Origin: Sorex araneus
Taxonomy: Eukaryota > Chordata > Mammalia > Eulipotyphla > Soricidae
Length of the DNA stretch: 64,000 bases
Direction of reading: 5' to 3'
Assembly (NCBI RefSeq): GCF_027595985.1
Contig: NC_073313.1
Location: 99,435,552-99,499,551, forward strand
Shown here piece after piece: positions 44,440 through 55,043 of this stretch. The position numbers and the translations under genes are program-made. The stretch's first letter is position 1, and each line of letters begins with the position of its first letter. The notes beneath the pieces are model-generated. The model did no database searches. It was not told where the DNA came from and worked only from the letters and a program-made list of their open reading frames with translations.

Positions 44440-44880
44440 GAAATACCTGTGCCAATGGGGGCTGTCCAGGTTCTTAGTATCTACAAGAAAGAAGTAAGCA
44501 AGACATGCTGTATTAAAAAGTGACAGAGAGCAAGAGTTTATTTGAAAGTGAAAAGTAAACTCTGTAAAGCAGAACACGCTAAGTACAGAGTGACTGGAAG
44601 CCCCAGGAAGTGTGTCAAGACCTGCTAGTTGTGAACTTAAAGGGTTTCCAGGAGAGTTATCAGGGTGGCATAGTGGGTGCCTGGGGACTGTCTGTGAATT
44701 GTCCCAGGTTGCCATTTGGCAATGTTGCCATTGCTCCTGTTCTTGATATATCCTACTTAGAATTCTAGTGAGAGTCAGAGCATTGCTGTAAGTAGACCTG
44801 ACAAGGCAGAAAAGGACCAAAGCTGTAGAAATAATAGTGCACTACCTAGAAGTTAGAATTCTGCTGCTGCTAGAATATAA
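44440..44880 (-). mobile_element. LTR-like element, unclassified
   Basis: The minus strand has AATAAACTCTTGCTCTCTGTCAC, a typical LTR polyadenylation context, within about 440 bp of non-coding GC-moderate sequence. The ends are not defined. A 130-codon minus-strand frame (44428-44820) is probably fortuitous. Confidence 0.45.
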
Positions 44881-45169
44881 ATGCAGGGACATCAACTAAT
44901 TAAAACAAAAAAAATGATTCCTGGTGGTTTAAGCTACCTGTAACTGGAAGACTGGTTTTTCTCCCTACTCCATCAGCAAACTAAGTAGACATCAAGTTAT
45001 GATCCACTGTGTGCTAGACTGTGAGTCACATCCTTGGCAAAAATAGTAGTCAGCAATGGTCAGAGGCAGAGACAGCACTGGGTTTTCCCTCTATGCTGTT
45101 CAACTCCACCTCTATTGGCAGTCCTATGATGATCCCTTGAGGCTTTTCATCCACTCATTGCCACTGCTC
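44881..45169. other. Intergenic, nothing recognised
   Basis: No supported feature. Confidence 0.35.
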
Positions 45170-45600
45170 TCCCCCTTCCATCACAACCTTAGAAATGAGG
45201 GAAATTCCTGACAATAAATCCACAGTGCAGCAGCAGGGGGCCTGGAAAGAAGTCAACCCAGATGCATAAGCAAAAAATAATCTCAGAAAAACCGTTACAA
45301 AAATAAAGGAATTTCTCAACAAAAATGATAAGTCTCTCAAGGGCAAACTTTAGACACATTACTCAAGATGCAAACAAAGAAAACTGGAGGAGTTCAATCG
45401 TGATAAAAATGTGAAAAGTTAGAAAATCACAACTAAACAGAGAGAAGTATTGTCAGACATTGAGAAAGAATTAGCAACATGAGCACAAGGAATCTATCAC
45501 CAAAGAGACTAAGAACATTAAAGAATTTCCAAACTGTGTTGCTAGATATGAGAAGCACATTAACGGGAATTCAATTTAACATGAAAATAATAACAAGTCA
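45170..45600 (+). mobile_element. HAL1/old L1 ORF1-like remnant
   Basis: A-rich text (TACAAAAATAAAGGAATTTCTCAAC, then AAAGAATTAGCAACATGAGC) with the rhythm of a coiled-coil ORF1 region. All frames are broken. Confidence 0.45.
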
Positions 45601-45900
45601 CCTCAATCTTTTATTTTATTAGAGGGAAAGGGAGATACTCCAAGTGCTGTTCAAGGGGTGCAGGGATCCCAGCAGCAATCTAGGTCATCCCGATGAGTAG
45701 TTCAGCGGAGGCTCCCACGATGTGCTGCTGCTTGGCCTTGTAGTGCTGGGTATACATGGGCCAACCCAGCAGTACCTGAGATCTCCAGGCCTTCACCTGG
45801 AGATGCTTGATAGTGGAGAGTATCATGCGGTGGGGAGATCAAGCCCAGGTGATTGTACCTAACTGCATTATTATGTTCTGAACAAAAGACTTAATCTTCA
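45601..45900. other. Unclassified, possibly an old SINE
   Basis: A GC-richer block (45640-45850) ends in GGGGAGATCAAGCCCAGGTGATTGTACC, which looks like an antisense B-box region. It is not sufficiently similar to the SOR consensus to assign. Confidence 0.3.
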
Positions 45901-45918
45901 GAAAGATAAGCAGAAATT

Positions 45919-46003
45919 GAAGGCTGTCGGTGCAGCTCAAGGGTAGAGCACTTACTTTGGAAGTGTGTGAGGCCCTAAATTCAATCCCCGGCACTGCAAA
46001 ACA
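45919..46003 (+). mobile_element. tRNA-Ala-like (ID-like) SINE
   Basis: GGTGCAGCTCAAGGGTAGAGCACTTAC, then GTGAGGCCCTAAATTCAATCCCCGGCACTGCAAAA. It has an A-box, a B-box and a short A-rich end similar to tRNA-Ala-derived elements. It differs from the SOR type. Confidence 0.7.
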
Positions 46004-46117
46004 TCTCTATCTCTTTCTCGTGGGTGGGAAGAGGGGCTGGAGACTGAGATCAATAAGCGATGACCTCTGAGTTAATCAATAATGCCCATGTAATAAAGTG
46101 CCCATAAATGCCCAAAT

Positions 46118-46330
46118 GGGGCTAGAGAGATATCTCAAAGGACTGGAGCACCGGCTTTGCTGCCAGGAGGCATGGCTTGATCCTAGCATCTCATGTTTCC
46201 CCGAGCACTGCCAAGAGCAAGCACCAAGCCAGAGTAGGCCATGTGCCAAATTTGAGTGTGATGCAAACGGAAAACTCCCTCCCAAACAGTGCCAGTCAAG
46301 GAGAGAGTTCAAAGGTTTCATGTGACTGCT
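46118..46330 (+). mobile_element. Diverged SINE, SOR-related
   Basis: GGGGCTAGAGAGATATCTCAAAGG, then GGCTTGATCCTAGCATCTCATG and CCCCGAGCACTGCCAAGAGC. An old relative of the SOR family. Confidence 0.6.
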
Positions 46331-46596
46331 TTGCATGCAGGAGGTCTGTTTTCACTCTGAGTCCCTTGAATACCTTGACTAACATGGTCCTTTGACTATC
46401 ACTAGGAGAAGTCCCTGAACACTACCAGCTCTGACATCCAGGGACAATGTTCAGAGTGTGAACAAATGTAGATTTGTGGAATGGTGTGCCCAGACTGGAC
46501 ATGAAAATGCCATATGCTTTTCCTAGACCTGGAAATACCCATTTATACTTTCTCACTTTGTTTGTATCCTTTATCATATATTTGGTAGGAGGATTT
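46331..46596. other. Intergenic with SINE-like remnants
   Basis: TCCCTGAACACTACCAGCTCTGAC (46411) hints at another old SINE; nothing else. Confidence 0.3.
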
Positions 46597-46755
46597 AGGC
46601 CACACCTATCGATGCTTGGGGGTTACTCCTGGTTCGCTCCTCAGGGATTATTTCTGGCAATTCTCAAAGGTCCATATGTGATGCTGGACATCAAACCCGG
46701 ATTGACTGTGTGCAAGGCAAATGCCCCACCTGCTGTACTATGGCCCCAGCCCCTT
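46597..46755 (-). mobile_element. SOR-type SINE
   Basis: TTAGGCCACACCTATCGATGC through CAAACCCGGATTGACTG to GTACTATGGCCCCAGCCCC. Full minus-strand copy, moderately diverged. Confidence 0.88.
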
Positions 46756-46778
46756 CCTTATCATATCATTTTTTTTGT

Positions 46779-46961
46779 TTTTACTTGTTTTTTTTTCTTT
46801 TTGGGGTCGCACCCAGCGATGCATAGGGGTCATTCCTGGCTCTGCTCCCAGGAATTACTCCTGACGGTGCTCAGGGAACCATGTGGGATGCTGGGAATTG
46901 AAACCGGGATGGCCTCATTCAAGGCAAATGCCCTACCCTCAGTTGTATTGCTCCAGCCCCT
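46779..46961 (-). mobile_element. SOR-type SINE
   Basis: Poly(T)-rich start, GGGGTCGCACCCAGCGATGC, GTGGGATGCTGGGAATTG, ending TATTGCTCCAGCCCC. Possible target duplication TATCAT(A)TC(A)TTTTT on the left against TCATATCTTTTT on the right. Confidence 0.9.
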
Positions 46962-46994
46962 CATATCTTTTTATTTTCAAAAACAATAAAATGT

Positions 46995-47130
46995 TTAAGG
47001 GTCAGTTAGTAACATTTACATTGCATGTAACTGACCAGGGTTCAATGCTTGACACATTAGATGATCCCCCGAGCACTGCCAGGAGTGATCTTTGAACACA
47101 GTTCCACAGGAAGCCCTGAGCACTACAAAT
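46995..47130 (+). mobile_element. Diverged SINE fragment
   Basis: CATTTACATTGCATGTAACTGACCAGGG, then ATGATCCCCCGAGCACTGCC and AAGCCCTGAGCAC. A degraded plus-strand copy. Confidence 0.55.
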
Positions 47131-47950
47131 TATGGTCCAATTTTTTTGTTGTTGTTGTTGTTTTTACTTATTTCTAAACTAGTGAATGACTGTGAGGGTA
47201 CAGTTACATATTTACATATTTCCATGCTTGTGTTTCAGTCATAACAATGCTCGAGTGCCCATTCCTCCACCAGTGCCCATTCTCCAACATCGATGATCCC
47301 AGTAACCTTCCCACCTCCCACTCCATACCTCCCCCACCCTGCCTCTGTGGCAGGGCATTCTGTTTTGTTCTCTCTCTCCTTTTGGGTGTTGTGGTTTGTA
47401 ATAAAGGCATTGAGTGGCCATCTTGTTCAATTTATAGTCTACTTTCAGCACGCATCTCCCATCCTGAGCGGGTCCTCCAACCACATTTTACATGGTGTTC
47501 CCTTCTCTATCTGAGCTGCCTTTTCCCCCAGCATGTGAGAGCAGCTTCCAAGCCATGGAGCAAACCTCCTGGTACTAATTTCTACTACTCTTGGGTTTTA
47601 GTCTCCCATTCTGTTATTTTATATTCCACAGATGAGTGCAATCTTGCTATGTCACTCTCTCTTTCTGACTCATTTCACTTAGAATGATACTTTCCATGTT
47701 GATCCACATATATGCAAAGTTCATGACTTCATCTGTTCTAACAGCTGCATAGTATTCCATTGTGTAGATGTATCAAAGTTTCTTTAACCAGTCATCTGTT
47801 CTCGAGCACTCGGGTTTTTTCCAGACTCTGGCTACTGTAAACAGTGCTGCGATGAACATACAAGTGGAGATGTGATTTCGACTATACTTTTTGGTTCTCC
47901 TGGATATATTCCCAGAAGTGGTATTGCTGGGTCAAATGGGAGCTCAATTT

Positions 47951-48844
47951 CTAATTTTTGAAAAGCATCCATGTAGTTATCCAAAAGGTCTGAACCAGTA
48001 AACATTGCCACCAGCAGTGTAGGAGGTTCCCTTTCTCCCCACATCCACACCAACACCTGTAGCTTTTGCTCTTTAGGATGTGGGCCAGTCTATGTGGTGT
48101 GAAATGATATCTCATTGTTGTTTTAATCTGTATCTCCCTGATGATTAGTGATATAGAGCATTTTCTCAAGTGTCTTTTAGCCATTTGGATTTCTTCTTTG
48201 AGAAAATCTCTGTTCATTTCCACCCCCCATTTTCTGATGGAGTTGGATGTTTTCTTCTTGTAGAGTTCAACCAGTGACTTGTATATCCTTGATATTAACC
48301 CCTTATCAGATGGATATTGGGTGAATATCCTTTCCCATTCTGTAGATTGTCTTTGTATTTTGGTCACTGTATCTTTTGCGGTGCAGAAGCTTCTTAGTTT
48401 AATATAGTCCCATTTGTTTATCTCTGTTTCCACTTGCTTGATCAGTTGTGTGACATCTTTGAAGATACCTTTAGCATCAGCATCGTGGAGGTTTTTGCCG
48501 ACCTTGTCTTCAATGTACCTTATGGATTGTGGTCTGATGTTGAGGTCTTTAATCCATATTGATCTGAATTTTGTGCATGGTGTTAGGTCGAGGACTAAGC
48601 CCATTCTTTTGCATGTGGTTGTCCAGTTATGCCAGCACCATTTTTTAAAGAGGCTTTCCTTGCTCCACTTCATATTTCTTGCTCCTTTATCAAAGATTAG
48701 ATGAGCATACATTTGGGGTTGTGTGTAGGGATACTCCACCCTTTTCCATTGGTCTGAGGCTCTGCAATTGTTCCAGTACCATGCTGTTTTAATTGTTTCC
48801 ACTTTGTAGTAGAGTTTAAGGTTGGGGCAGGTGATGCCTCCCAT
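47951..48844 (-). pseudogene. L1 ORF2 C-terminal piece, longest frame
   Basis: A 297-codon open stretch of L1 ORF2 downstream of the reverse transcriptase, from GGITCPNLKLYYKV to the Cys-rich end (CWCGCGEKGNLLHCWW). The latter is the conserved zinc-knuckle-like C-terminus of L1 ORF2p. It is a fragment of the dead L1 at 47145-55012, not a gene. Upstream it is separated by a frameshift from the reverse-transcriptase pieces. Confidence 0.9.
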
Positions 48845-49416
48845 CGTCTTTTACCAAGAATTTCTTTAGCTATTCGTGGGGTGGGCATTTGTTGTTACAT
48901 ATGAATTTTAGGATGGCTTGATCCATTTCTTTGAAGAATTTCATGTATATCCTTACAGGGATCACATTAAATTTGTATAATGCTTTGGAGAGTATTGCCA
49001 TTTTGACAATGTTGATTCTTCCCATACATGAGCAGGGGGTATGTTTCCACTTCCTCATGTCCTCTTTTATTTCATTTATTTTATTTATAGTTTTATTTGT
49101 AGAGGTCCTTTACTTCCTTAGTTAAGCTGATTCTGAGGTACTTGATTTTCTGTGGCTCAATTGTGAATGGGATTGCTTTTTTCATGGCACTTTCCTCTGT
49201 CTCATTATTTGCATATAGGAAGGCCATGGACTTTTGGGTATTGATTTTATAGCCTGTGACTTTACTTAGACTTTACTGTTTCTAGGAGTTTATTGCTAGA
49301 GGCTTTAGGACTCTCTACATGTAGTATCATATCATCGGCAAATACTGAGAGTTTGATTTCTTCTTTTCCTATCTGGATGCCTTAATATATTTTTCTTTTT
49401 ACTATTGCAAGTACTT

Positions 49417-49974
49417 TCAGTACAGTACTATATTGAACAGCAGTGGTGAGAGTGGGCACCCTTGTCTTGTCCCTGATCTTAGAGGAAAGGCCCTTAGTTT
49501 TTCCCCATTGAGGATAATCCTTCCCATGGGTTTGTGGTAGATGGCTTTGACTATCTTGAGAAAAGTTCCTTCAAAACCCATTTTGGTTAGAGTTATCATC
49601 GTAAACGGGCGTTGGTTATTGTCAAATGCTTTCTCTGCATCTATTGATATGATCATATGGTTTTTATCTTAACTTTTTTTGATGTGATAGATTATGTTGT
49701 TTGATTTCTGAATGTTAAACCATCCTTGAATCCCCGGGATGAATCCCACTTGGTCATGGTGCATGGTCTTTTTGATGAGTTGTTGGATTCTATTTGCTAA
49801 TATTCTGTTGAGGATCTTTGCATCTGTGTTCATCAGGGATATTGGTCTATAATTTTCCTTGTTATTGGTGTCTTTGTTCGCTTTTGGCATTATGGAGACA
49901 TGTGCCTCATAGAAACCATTTGGGAGAGTTCCTGTTTCTTCAATTTCCTGGAAAAGTTTGATAAGAAGTGGCAA
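49417..49974 (-). pseudogene. L1 reverse-transcriptase core, two broken frames
   Basis: Two adjacent frames carry the fingers and palm of L1 reverse transcriptase. The upstream piece has motif 1 ([10 protein letters not shown]) and [19 protein letters not shown]. The downstream piece has the first catalytic Asp region ([10 protein letters not shown]) and [13 protein letters not shown]. The YADD-type motif is not in frame here. Between them lies a stop at about 49665. Confidence 0.9.
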
Positions 49975-50621
49975 CAGGACCTCTTTAAAAGTTTTTAAGA
50001 ATTTGCTAGTGAATCCATCTGGACCTGGACTTTTGTTTTTGTGAAGATTTTGTTTACAGTTTCAATTTCCTTGATACTAATGGGTCTATTCAGGTATTCC
50101 AAGTCTTCTTGTTTCAGTCTTGAGAGATTGTAGGAATCAAGGAATTTATCCACTTCTTTTAGGTTCTCTTGTTTCGTGGCATACAGACTTTCAAAGTAGT
50201 CTCTGATGTCTTTTGAATTTCATTGGTTTCTGTTGTGATGTCCCCTTTTTCATTTATGATTTGGTTTATTAGGGTTCTCTCTGTTTCTTTTTTGTGAGTC
50301 CTGCTAGTGGTTTATCAATCTTGTTTATTTTCTAAGAACCAGCTCTTGGTTTCATTGACCTTTCGGATTGTTTTTTAGGTTTCCATGTTGTTAATTTATG
50401 CTCTAAGTTTTATTATTTCTTTCCTTCTAAATGGTTTGGGTTTCTTTCGCTGGTCCTTTTCTAAGATCTTGAGCTGTGCAGTCAAGCTATCTATGTAGAC
50501 CCCTTATTCCTTCTTGCAGAATGCTTGCATAGCTATAAATTTTCCCTGTAACACAGCTTTAGCTGCGTCCCATAGCTTCTGGTAGCTCGTGTCTTCATTA
50601 TCGTTTGTTTTGAGGTATCTT

Positions 50622-52530
50622 TTTTTAAAAAAATATTGGTGAATCATTGTGAGGTATAGTTACAAATTTATGAACTTTTGTGTTTGCATTTCAGTCATAA
50701 AGTGATAATTCGCCCATCTCTCTCACCAACCCCACCCCTCACCCACCACCCCACCCTGCCTCTGCAGCAGGGCATTCCCTTTTGTTCTCTCTCCTTTTGG
50801 GTGTTGTAGTTTGCAATAGAGATATTGAGTAGCCTTCATGTTCAGCCTATAGTCTGCTTTCAGCTCGCATCTTTCACCCCAAATGGGTCCTCACCACATC
50901 CTCTACTTGATGTTCCCTTCTCTATCTGAGCTGCCTTTTTCCCCAGCATGTGAGGCCAGTTTCCAAGCTGTGTGGCAGACCTCTTGGTCCTTATCTCTAC
51001 TACTCTTGGGTGTTAGTCTACCACCTGTTGCTTTTTAAAAATTTTATTAGTGAATCACCGTGGGTTACAGTTTCAAACTTATGAACTTTCATGTTTCTAT
51101 TTACTTTCATCTCTCCAGTTCCCATTCTCCTCCACCAATGATCCCAGTATCCCTCCCACCATCCTCATCCCAACCCCCAACACCCCATCCTGCCTCTGCG
51201 GCAGGGCATTCCCTTTTGTTCTCTCTCCTGTTGGATATTGTTGTTTGCAATAGAGGTATTGAGTGGCCATTTTGTTCGGTCTATACTCTATTTTTGTAGG
51301 CAGCTTTCAACCCGAGTTGTTCCTCCCAACATTCTCTACTAGATGTTCCCTTTTCTGTCTCTGTTGCCTTTTACCCCAGCATTTGAGGCCAGTTTCCAAG
51401 CTGTGGGGCAGACCTCCTGGTTCTTATCTCTACTACTCTTGGGTGTTATTGTCCCATTCTGCTACATTATAATCCACATATGAGTATGATCTTTCTATGT
51501 CTGTCTCTTTATTTCTGACTCATTTCACTTAGAATGATACTTTCCATGTTAATACACTTGTATGTAAATTTCATGTCTTCATCTTTTCTAACAGCTGCAT
51601 AGTATTCCATTGTGTAGATGTATCAAATTTTCTTTAACCAGTCATCTGTTTTTGGGCACTCCGGTTTTCTCCAGATTTGGGCTATTGTAAACAGTGCTGC
51701 AATGAACATAAAAATGCAGATGTCATTTCTACTATACCATTTTGCCTCTTCGGATATATTCCCAGGAATGGTATTGCTAGGTCAAATGGGAATTCGATTT
51801 CTAATTTTTTGAGTCATCCATATTGTTTTTCAAAAGGGCTGAAACAGTTGGCATTCCCACAGCAGTGAAGGAGAGTCCCTTTCTCCATATATCCACACCA
51901 ATACCGGTTCCTTTTCTTCTTTTGGATGTGGGCCAGTCTATGTGGTGTGAAATGATATCTCATTGTTGTTTTATTCTGTCTCCCTGATGATTAGTGATGT
52001 AGAGCATTTTCTAATGTGTCTTTTAGCCATTCGGATTTCTTCTTTGAGAAAATTTCTGTTCATTTCCATCCCCCATTTTCTCGTGGGGTTGGATGTTTTC
52101 TTCTTGTAGAGTTCAACCAGTGCCTTATATATCCTTGATATCAACCCCTTATCAGATGGATATTGGGTGAATATCATTTCCCATTCTGTAGACTCTCTTT
52201 GTATTTCGGTCACTGTTTCTTTTGAGGTGCAGAAGCTTCTTAGTTTAAGATAGTCCCGTTTGTTAATCTCTGTTTTCACTTGCTTAGCCAGTGGTGTGTC
52301 ATTTTTGAAAATACCTTTAGCTTCAATGTCATGGACGGTTTTGCCAACCTTGTCTTCCATGTACCTTATGGATTCTGGTCTGATGTTGAGATATTTAATC
52401 CACTTTGACCTGACTTTTGAACATGGTTTTAGGTAGAGATCTGTGCCCATTATTTTAATGTAGTTGTCCAGTTTTGCCAGCACCATTTGTTAAAGAGGCT
52501 TTTATTGCTCCAATTCACATTTCTTCCTTA
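50622..52530 (-). mobile_element. Nested L1 insertion within the long L1 (two 3' ends)
   Basis: Two L1 3' ends lie back to back in the same orientation. 50626-51027 is 3'UTR only. 51030-52528 is 3'UTR plus ORF2 C-terminus (171-codon frame at 51971-52486 with KVRSKWIKYLNIRPESIRYM). The host L1 continues across them (TTGTTTTGAGGTATC at 50608-50622, then TCTGATTTTTTCCTTGATTTC from about 52533). A short ATCTT repeat at the edges may be the target duplication. Confidence 0.85.
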
Positions 52531-54792
52531 TCTTCTGATTTTTTCCTTGATTTCATTCCTGACCCACTCATTGTTCAACATTGAGTTGTTTAATTTTCAG
52601 GTGTTTGGTTTGGTTCTCCACGTCTGTGTGTGCTTAGCTTCTATCTTCAGCACATCGTGGTCTGAAAAGATAGTTGATACAATTTCTATCTTCCTGATTC
52701 TATTGAGTTACGTTTTGTGACCCAGTACATGGTCTATTTTGGAAAATGTTCTGTGTGCATTGGAGAAGAATGTGTATTCTTTCTTTTTGGGGTGTAAAGC
52801 CTTGTATGGGTCTATTAGCACTCTCTCTTCCATTTCCTCCTTCAGAGCCATTGTTTCCTTGCTGAGTTTTGATCTTGTTGATTTATCCAGAGATGATAAG
52901 GCGGTGTTGAAGTCTCAGACTATTATTGTGTTCCTAGCGATGTCCTCCTTAACGTCTGTTAGCAGTTGTTTTAAGTATTTAGCTAGTCGCTCATTAGGTG
53001 CATATGTTTAAGAGTGTGATTTCTTCCTGTTGTACATATCCCTTGATAAATAGAAAATGACCTTCAATGTCCCTTCTAATCTTTTCCAACCTGAAATCTA
53101 TTTTGTCGGATATTAGTATGGCCACCCCACTTTCTTGAGGGAGTTGTTTGCTTGCAGGATTGTTTTCCATCCTTTGACTTTGAGTCTGTGTTTGCTCTGA
53201 CTGTTCAGTTGTGTTTCTTTTTGGCAGCAGAATGTTGGGTTTAGTTTCTGAATCCATTTTGCCATTCTGTGTCTCTTGATTGGTGCATTTAGATCATTTT
53301 CATTGAGATAGATTATTTTCTTGGGGTTTTGTGCCATCTTAATGTAGGGTTTGTTGTTCTTGCAGGGTTTTTCTTTGTCTTAAGTAACTCTTTTGGTCCT
53401 TCTTTTAAGTTTGGTTTTGAGTCTACGAAGTTTCCGAGCTGTTGTTTTTCCGTGAAATTGTGTATCATCCTTTCCAGTCTGAGTGATAGTTTAGCTGAAT
53501 AAAGTATTCCTGGTGAGGTGTTCATTTCATTGAGTTTTTTCACTATACCCACCATTGTCTTCGGGTTTGGAGGGTTTCCTTTGGTAGGTCTGCTGTAAAT
53601 CTAAGGGGTGCTCCTTTGTATGTGATTTCCTTCTTTGACCTTGCTGCTTGCATTATTGTGTCTCTATCCACAACATTCATCATTATGACTATGATATGCC
53701 TTGGAGTGTTTTTCTTAGGGTTTCTTTTAGCTGGCACCCTTCAGGTTCCTTGGATCTGGATGCCTGAATTCTTCAGCTCTGGGAATTTCTAAGCAACTAT
53801 GTCTATAACTGTGTTTTTTCAGTGTGGTTACTTCCCTGTGCTTCTGGTACTCCAAATGATTCTTAATGTTGTTCTTCTTGAGGTCCTCCCCTAGGACTCT
53901 TATTCGCCCTAGAGCTATTTTGAGGTCTTTTGCCATTTTTTGTTGTTGCCTGCAGCTCATTTTCCAGCTCACTGATTTTGTCTTCTGCTGTAGCCATTCT
54001 ACTGTTCAGGGCACCTACTAAGTGTTTTATTTCATCTACCGATTCCTTTATTTGTTTCACTTCTGTTTGTAGCTTTGAAATTTCTACTGTCATTTCTTCC
54101 TGTATTTTCTTGTTGAACCGTTCCATTGTTTTTTTCATATCCTCCCTTAATTTATTGGATGTCTGTTCGATAGTTATTTGGAGTTAGTTGATCATCTTCA
54201 ACATTTCCTCTCTGAATTCTCTGTCTGAAAGATCGTATTTGTGCGTAACCCCTGTTGAGCTTCTGGAATCTTTTCTTCATCCTCTCCTCATGGTGGGGAT
54301 TTTCACTGTTTCTTTATATTATTATGGAAATATAGAGATAAAACCTTCCAGATCTCTATCTCTATTCCCTCTTGCTGCAAAAGGGGATTCTGGATGAGCT
54401 ATGTAGATGATGGTAGCCTTTTCCCCCTTCTAGGGTATTTTCTTACTCTTAGGTGCTCCTTCTGGTTTATGTGGGTCTGTCCTCTAGTGAAAACTTGAGG
54501 CTATGCTATCTTTATAAAGGGCTTGTGCAGCTTCTAATGTTCACTGACAGCATTTGTGAAATTCTAATAGGCTAATGAACTATTGGCATATAGTGATTAA
54601 GAAGGCCAGGGTGTCCCTCAAAGAAATAGGTCATACAGATTGTGACCTAAGTCCTCAGAGCAGGGAAGGGGACAAAATAACTGCGACCACAGCAGCTGCC
54701 AGCTCCACAGGAGGCCACACCCATTTTATTGAGGCCACGCTCCTTGATGTAGAGGTCACACTCCCAGCAACCAATTCAGGGGAGCGTGCACT

Positions 54793-55011
54793 GGGCCAGA
54801 AACCGGGGTCTTGGGGGCCTGCAGAGAAGCTGCGCTGGTCTGGCCAGACAGCTCCGTAGCAGGGGTGGGAATGAAAGGGTCCCACGCACCTGTTCGGGGA
54901 AGGGCGGAGCTAGGCAACGAACAGGGGAGCCTAGGGCTGGAAACCAGGGTCCTGGGGGGCTGCAGGGAAGCTGCGTCGGTCTGGCAGGACAGCTCCGTTG
55001 CGCTGGGCCTG
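54793..55011 (-). repeat. 141-bp tandem unit in the L1 5' region
   Basis: GGGCCAGAAACCGGGGTCTTGG (54793) recurs as GGGCTGGAAACCAGGGTCCTGG (54934). Both are followed by GCAG(A/G)GAAGCTGCG and GACAGCTCCGT. The spacing is 141 bp, with one full and one partial unit. It lies at the extreme 5' end of the minus-strand L1 and is CpG-rich. It fits monomer-type L1 promoters and differs in sequence from the 158-bp module at 101-460. Confidence 0.8.
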
Positions 55012-55043
55012 AATTATTTTTTATTTTAAAATATCTTTAAACA

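Larger units (their letters stand above)
47145..55012 (-). mobile_element. Long L1 (minus strand), broken and interrupted
   Basis: The 3' end begins with a (TTG)n/poly(T) tail at 47145. The 3'UTR reaches about 47840, ORF2 spans about 47840-53340 (interrupted at 50622-52530), ORF1 about 53500-54190, and the 5' region runs to about 55012. ORF2 pieces include the reverse-transcriptase core ([21 protein letters not shown] at 49669-49974; [13 protein letters not shown] and the [14 protein letters not shown] block at 49417-49656) and the endonuclease start (LNAPIKRHRMAKWIQKLNP at 53113-53337). ORF1 shows a coiled coil (53863-54138) and TPRHIIVIM plus a LRFTADLPKETLQ segment (53543-53737). Frameshifts and stops break both ORFs, so it is inactive. 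Confidence 0.93.

Noticed and set aside
44428-44820. A 130-codon minus-strand frame.
   Set aside because: Covers an LTR-like region with a polyadenylation signal inside, so a protein is unlikely.
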